The position numbers were made by a program, and so were the translations under genes. A model generated the notes under the pieces. It was not told the DNA's origin and made no database searches. It saw only the letters and a program-made list of their open reading frames with translations. A stretch of 64,000 bases of DNA from the NCBI GenBank assembly GCA_027627225.1, contig CM051025.1, forward strand, positions 49,846,181 through 49,910,180, written 5' to 3'. Every line of letters begins with the position of its first letter. The first letter of the stretch is position 1. Source of the DNA: Congeria kusceri (Eukaryota > Mollusca > Bivalvia > Myida > Dreissenidae). Shown piece after piece: positions 59,613 through 64,000 of the stretch.

Positions 59613-61948
59613 TTATTTCACAGAAATGAGAACCAACACTGTAGTATATGAATGGAAAAGCTTTGGTGGAGCATTTCCTTTTCTAGAGTCTGTGCTCTTT
59701 CCATTCAAAACACCGTTATGAAAGTTGCACCCAATTTCACCATCGCCGAACAGTCCAAAGAGTGGCGTCTTTGGAAAATGTTTCCGAAACACGGCAGACT
59801 CCACATTTGGCTCCTCATACAACCCAACCCCTCTTCCAACACAGGCGATCATAAATGCAAAACTGTTTTCTTCTCGTAGTTTCATGTCTTTTAGCGTCGT
59901 AATGCCCTTCTCGATGTCTGCCTTTGTCCTTTCACAGTATTCACTTCCCCAATATTTAGGCTGCGGCAAAATGACTGAGGCTGCTTCCACTTGGTCCCCG
60001 TATAGCGACAGAGACATCAATGTTATGTAGTCTTCGAAATTATTACTGAAAACAAAACACCAAAGAATCAAAGTCATGTATAATTAAAGTTAATACACAT
60101 GTACATTTACGTTAATGAAAAGGTTACTGGTGTAACAGGGATGTCTAAAATCTAAATAATCATTAAACTAATGTATAATGGTAAAACCATTTCAGTGTAA
60201 CAAAATCTATGAAGAGCTGTTTTGAGCCCTTGCAACGCTTAAATCAGTTTTTTTAAATGATGTTTTAAACGCCTTGTACCATTCTTTAAAATCAAAGTAC
60301 GTAAAAATGCTTGCTTACCCAGAGACTAAATAGTTGCTTTAACAAAGAACAAGAGCTCTTTGTAAAACAGCTATGCCCCTCTAGGTTAAAAGCGATCTTT
60401 TAAATAGTTTAAGTTTGGATGAAAACTGTTGAACATAGCGAGCATAAACTGCTAGAAATACCAATTTTAGATATATAAAAAAAATGGGAAAAAACACAGC
60501 AGTTCCTGGGGGATTCGGTTGATCATCGGGCTTGGCCGAGATATTTCAAACATTGTAATCAAGTTTGGTAAAGATCGGATGAAAAATGTTGAAAAAGGCT
60601 GATCTTAGATCTTTCAAGCGCCATGACGCCACAGTTCCTGGAAAGATTGTGTTGATTATCGAACTTGACTAAGAAATTATGTGCACAAGATTTTCACCAA
60701 GTGTTGTGACGATCGGATAAAAACTGTTGGACTTAGAGAGTGACAATGGCTAAAATGGTAATTATAGCTAATTAAAGGGACATAACTCCACAGTTCCTAA
60801 TGCGATATGGCCTATAATTGAACTTGGTCGATATAATATGCCCACAAACATTTCCGTGAAGTTTAGTGAAGATAGGATGCAAACTGTTGGACTTAAAGAG
60901 CAGAAACGGCTAAAAATGCCAATTTAAGATAATGGAAGGGTCATAACTCAACAATTCCTTGTGTGATTTGGGCCGAAATATTATGCAAACAAACATAAGT
61001 TCTGTACAATCATATGAAAACTGTTGGACTTAAAGAGCGAAAACTAAAGTGGTCTACCGACAGACCAACATTAGCAAACCAATATATCCCGCCATATTTG
61101 ATATGGGGCATCAAAACTGATGAGCATATGTACCCATATTTATATATTTTTAGCAATGATGAGCCTGTTTATCTTGAAGCTTTAAAATAATAATCTAATA
61201 GGTACAGTCCATTGTCAAAAATTTGATTGAAAAATAAAGCAAATATAGTTTTCAAAATGTTGTCAATAACCCTTATCAGTGATGCTTGCATAAATTCCTA
61301 GTTTAAACAGAATATTTTTCACAGGATAAGAAATGCAAGTCCATGATATACAATCTTACTAGTACTGGTACCAGTAATAAGGAAGGCATGGGCAGAATTG
61401 ACTTTTGTGTCAGAAACTCACATTATGATACAAGTTAGTTTGTTTTAAGGTTTTAATTACTCTTTACTCTTAAACCAAATTAAACCTGTTTAAGCTGATC
61501 AAGAATTAACATCAAATCTAGGTCAACAAAAAGCTATTCAATACATGATATAGTTTATGAGTGTTTAACCAGACCTATATGTAATCAGTGCAGAGCTCTG
61601 CCATGCCCTTGTATTCTCATAGCTCAAAATGAGAACCATGCATTTCTTATAAATCTTACCGCTGCTTGTTTGAATAAATACTGGCAACAAATGCTCCAGC
61701 CACAAGCACCGATCGTTTGTCCACCAGACTTGAAACCAAAGGCTTGCCGAGAAAACCTGGATTTGTACAGAACAGAAAACAGGCTTTCAACGCCTGGGAC
61801 TCCAAAACAGGAAGTATTTCATCGCTTTTTGTTACATCTGTCTGTGTGACCACCTCAAGTCCGTTATCACTGTGAAGCCTGGGGATGCTCAAGACAGTTA
61901 TAGCTTCCGTTGATTGAAACTCTTCTGTCTTGAAGTCACCAGTTGTAC
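59613..61948 (-). CDS. FBXO22: FBXO22-like F-box/FIST domain protein, last two exons
   Basis: On the minus strand, exon 61,948-61,660 (AG acceptor after a T-run, CG|GTAAGA donor) joins exon 60,045-59,613 (TTTTCAG acceptor) with matched phase, giving about 238 C-terminal residues. The last exon has ENSFAFMIACVGRGVGLYEE, VESAVFRKHFPKTPLFGLFG, DGEIGCNF and the terminal KLFHSYTTVLVLI. These are diagnostic of the FIST C-terminal half of FBXO22. The upstream exon fits the preceding FIST region (FLGKPLVSSLVDKRSVLVAG). FBXO22 is the substrate adaptor of an SCF (SKP1-CUL1) ubiquitin ligase. Human FBXO22 is about 400 residues, so the F-box and N-terminal exons should lie beyond 64,000. Both visible exons are intact. 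The intron holds a tandem-repeat-type element. Confidence 0.9.
60350..61110 (+). mobile_element. P3-type repeat element in FBXO22-like intron
   Basis: It begins AACAAGAGCTCTTTGTAAAA and TATGCCCC and ends near ATATGGGGCATC, like the element at 31,089-32,922. The interior has about five diverged units of about 140 bp, marked by AAACTGTTGGACTTAAAGAG and GGGACATAACTC. It lies wholly in the intron. Confidence 0.65.
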
Positions 61949-62156
61949 CTAAAAAAAATAGTAAACTTTATTAAACAGGATTCTATTCTTAATTCTCTTT
62001 TAACATCGTAAAACAGAACCGATAACAGACCATGAATTACATATTGTATCAGACATTTCAAAAAGTTAAGTGATTACAGGAAACTAGGTACTGTGCTTAT
62101 GTCAGAATCACAAGACCTAATTCACATTAACAAGACATACAACATCTGGGCCCAGT
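61949..62156. other. Intron of FBXO22-like gene
   Basis: A run of T precedes the exon acceptor on the minus strand. No other exon was recognised. Confidence 0.5.
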
Positions 62157-62390
62157 TGCTCAAAACTTTAACGGCCAGTTAAGCTAACAGCCTGTTAACT
62201 TAAGATTTAAATAAAGCAAATACTGCAAGCCATTTGCTTGTCCAACATTTGGTACATAATTAAGCATAGCATTTTGTATAGAATGCACTCACAGTTTAAA
62301 ATTGTAATTTTTCAAATACATAAATAAATCAATCGAAAATTTAACGGCTGTTACCTTAACTCGCCGTTAAAGTTTTGAGCAAATCGCCCC
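62157..62390. mobile_element. TIR mini-element M2, copy 2
   Basis: GGGCCCAGTTGCTCAAAACT with TTTAACGGCC on the left is matched by inverted GCCGTTAAAGTTTTGAGCAA on the right. The interior is AT-rich. It abuts the first monomer of the 56-bp satellite. Confidence 0.85.
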
Positions 62391-64000
62391 TGATCATGGA
62401 ATGAGTACAAATGTTACAGGCCATTCGGTCCTGCTACCTTCATATCTGATCATGGAATGAGTACAAATGTTACAGGCCATTCGGTCCTGCTACCTTCATA
62501 TCTGATCATGGAATGAGTACAAATGTTACAGGCCATTCGGTCCTGCTACCTTCATATCTGATCATGGAATGAGTACAAATGTTACAGGCCATTCGGTCCT
62601 GCTACCTTCATATCTGATCATGGAATTAGTACATATGTTACAGGCCATTCGGCCTGCTACTTTCATATCTGATCATGGAATTAGTACAAATCTTACAGGC
62701 CTTTCGGTCCTGCTACCTTCATATCTGATCGTGGAATGAGTACAAATGTTACAGGCCATTCGGTCCTGCTACCTTCATATCTGATCATGGAATGAGTACA
62801 AATGTTACAGGCCATTCGGTCCTGCTACCTTCATATCTGATCATGGAATGAGTACAAATGTTACAGGCCATTCGGTCCTGCTACCTTCATATCTGATCAT
62901 GGAATGAGTACAAATGTTACAGGCCATTCGGTCCTGCTACCTTCATATCTGATCATGGAATGAGTACAAATGTTACAGGCCATTCGGTCCTGCTACCTTC
63001 ATATCTGATCATGGAATGAGTACAAATGTTACAGGCCATTCGGTCCTGCTACCTTCATATCTGATCATGGAATGAGTACAAATGTTACAGGCCATTCGGT
63101 CCTGCTACCTTCATATCTGATCATGGAATGAGTACAAATGTTACAGGCCATTCGGTCCTGCTACCTTCATATCTGATCATGGAATGAGTACAAATGTTAC
63201 AGGCCATTCGGTCCTGCTACCTTCATATCTGATCATGGAATGAGTACAAATGTTACAGGCCATTCGGTCCTGCTACCTTCATATCTGATCATGGAATGAG
63301 TACAAATGTTACAGGCCATTCGGTCCTGCTACCTTCATATCTGATCATGGAATGAGTACAAATGTTACAGGCCATTCGGTCCTGCTACCTTCATATCTGA
63401 TCATGGAATGAGTACAAATGTTACAGGCCATTCGGTCCTGCTACCTTCATATCTGATCATGGAATGAGTACAAATGTTACAGGCCATTCGGTCCTGCTAC
63501 CTTCATATCTGATCATGGAATGAGTACAAATGTTACAGGCCATTCGGTCCTGCTACCTTCATATCTGATCATGGAATGAGTACAAATGTTACAGGCCATT
63601 CGGTCCTGCTACCTTCATATCTGATCATGGAATGAGTACAAATGTTACAGGCCATTCGGTCCTGCTACCTTCATATCTGATCATGGAATGAGTACAAATG
63701 TTACAGGCCATTCGGTCCTGCTACCTTCATATCTGATCATGGAATGAGTACAAATGTTACAGGCCATTCGGTCCTGCTACCTTCATATCTGATCATGGAA
63801 TTAGTACATATGTTACAGGCCATTCGGCCTGCTACTTTCATATCTGATCATGGAATTAGTACAAATCTTACAGGCCTTTCGGTCCTGCTACCTTCATATC
63901 TGATCGTGGAATGAGTACAAATGTTACAGGCCATTCGGTCCTGCTACCTTCATATCTGATCATGGAATGAGTACAAATGTTACAGGCCATTCGGTCCTGC
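62391..64000 (+). repeat. 56-bp satellite array, runs off the window
   Basis: About 28.7 copies of CTGATCATGGAATGAGTACA plus AATGTTACAGGCCATTCGGT plus CCTGCTACCTTCATAT. Most units are identical. Three successive variant units (TTAGTACATATG with CGGCCTG; ATCTTACAGGCCTTTCGG; GATCGTGG) occur from about 62,621 and again from about 63,796, which reveals a higher-order period of 1,175 bp (21 units). Confidence 0.95.

Noticed and set aside
62391..64000. Regularly spaced repeat resembling a CRISPR array
   Set aside because: The repeat is contiguous 56-bp units with no unique spacers and no cas genes, in a eukaryotic genome. It is a satellite.

Overview
The window is AT-rich, intron-bearing, repeat-dense animal DNA and is almost certainly from a bivalve mollusc. 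Three things point there: an invertebrate-type (i-type) lysozyme gene with perfect splice junctions, the 3' exons of an FBXO22-like gene, and a repeat landscape of the mollusc kind (long tandem-repeat elements, TIR mini-elements, an L1-like LINE, and a Mutator-like element with a FLYWCH finger). A hairpin-rich mini-element present three times resembles one I associate with dreissenid mussels, but the species call is inference. No prokaryotic operon, rRNA or CRISPR array is present.

Layout. 0-5.9 kb: intergenic DNA with a decayed tRNA-like sequence, a three-copy 28-bp minisatellite and one hairpin mini-element. 5.9-9.5 kb: an L1-like LINE whose 5' part is inverted (twin-priming pattern) and whose 3' part is split by a probable solo LTR with a 5-bp target duplication. 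9.5-17.6 kb: intergenic, with a foldback and a TIR element carrying a tRNA-like sequence. 17.65-20.7 kb: a second, collinear copy of the LINE family. 20.85-26.5 kb: a tandem-repeat element split by a 4.45-kb Mutator-like transposon (about 100-bp TIRs, perfect 9-bp target duplication), itself invaded by two smaller elements. 26.7-29.5 kb (minus strand): a candidate first exon and a decayed gene with a 19-residue coding minisatellite, a SWIM zinc finger and a Ulp1/C48-like protease region. 30.7-32.9 kb: a TIR mini-element and a second tandem-repeat element (about 142-bp unit).

35.6-42.1 kb is the lysozyme locus: one intact three-exon gene (36,724-38,351) and a downstream tandem duplicate that keeps promoter and exon 1 but has no exon 2 or 3 here. 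The duplicate's TATA box abuts a perfect 34-bp-arm palindrome. 43.8-56.9 kb is a roughly 12-kb satellite-like array with 145-160-bp monomers, a trimer of about 478 bp and a 3,344-bp (7-trimer) super-repeat. It lies inside one tandem-repeat element that was later hit by a non-autonomous hAT-like element with a perfect 8-bp target duplication. 57.7-59.3 kb is a 57-bp satellite. 59.6-61.95 kb (minus strand) holds the last two exons of the FBXO22-like gene, with 5' exons outside the window. 62.4-64.0 kb is a 56-bp satellite with a 21-monomer higher-order period that runs off the end.

The two host genes have independent jobs: secreted peptidoglycan hydrolysis, and a probable SCF ubiquitin-ligase adaptor. 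The rest is mobile DNA and its decay, layered so that insertion order can be read. No wholly new system is proven. The best leads are the decayed SWIM-Ulp1 gene with its coding minisatellite, the shared insertion point of two unrelated transposons in one repeat family, the promoter-abutting palindrome, and the nested higher-order arrays.
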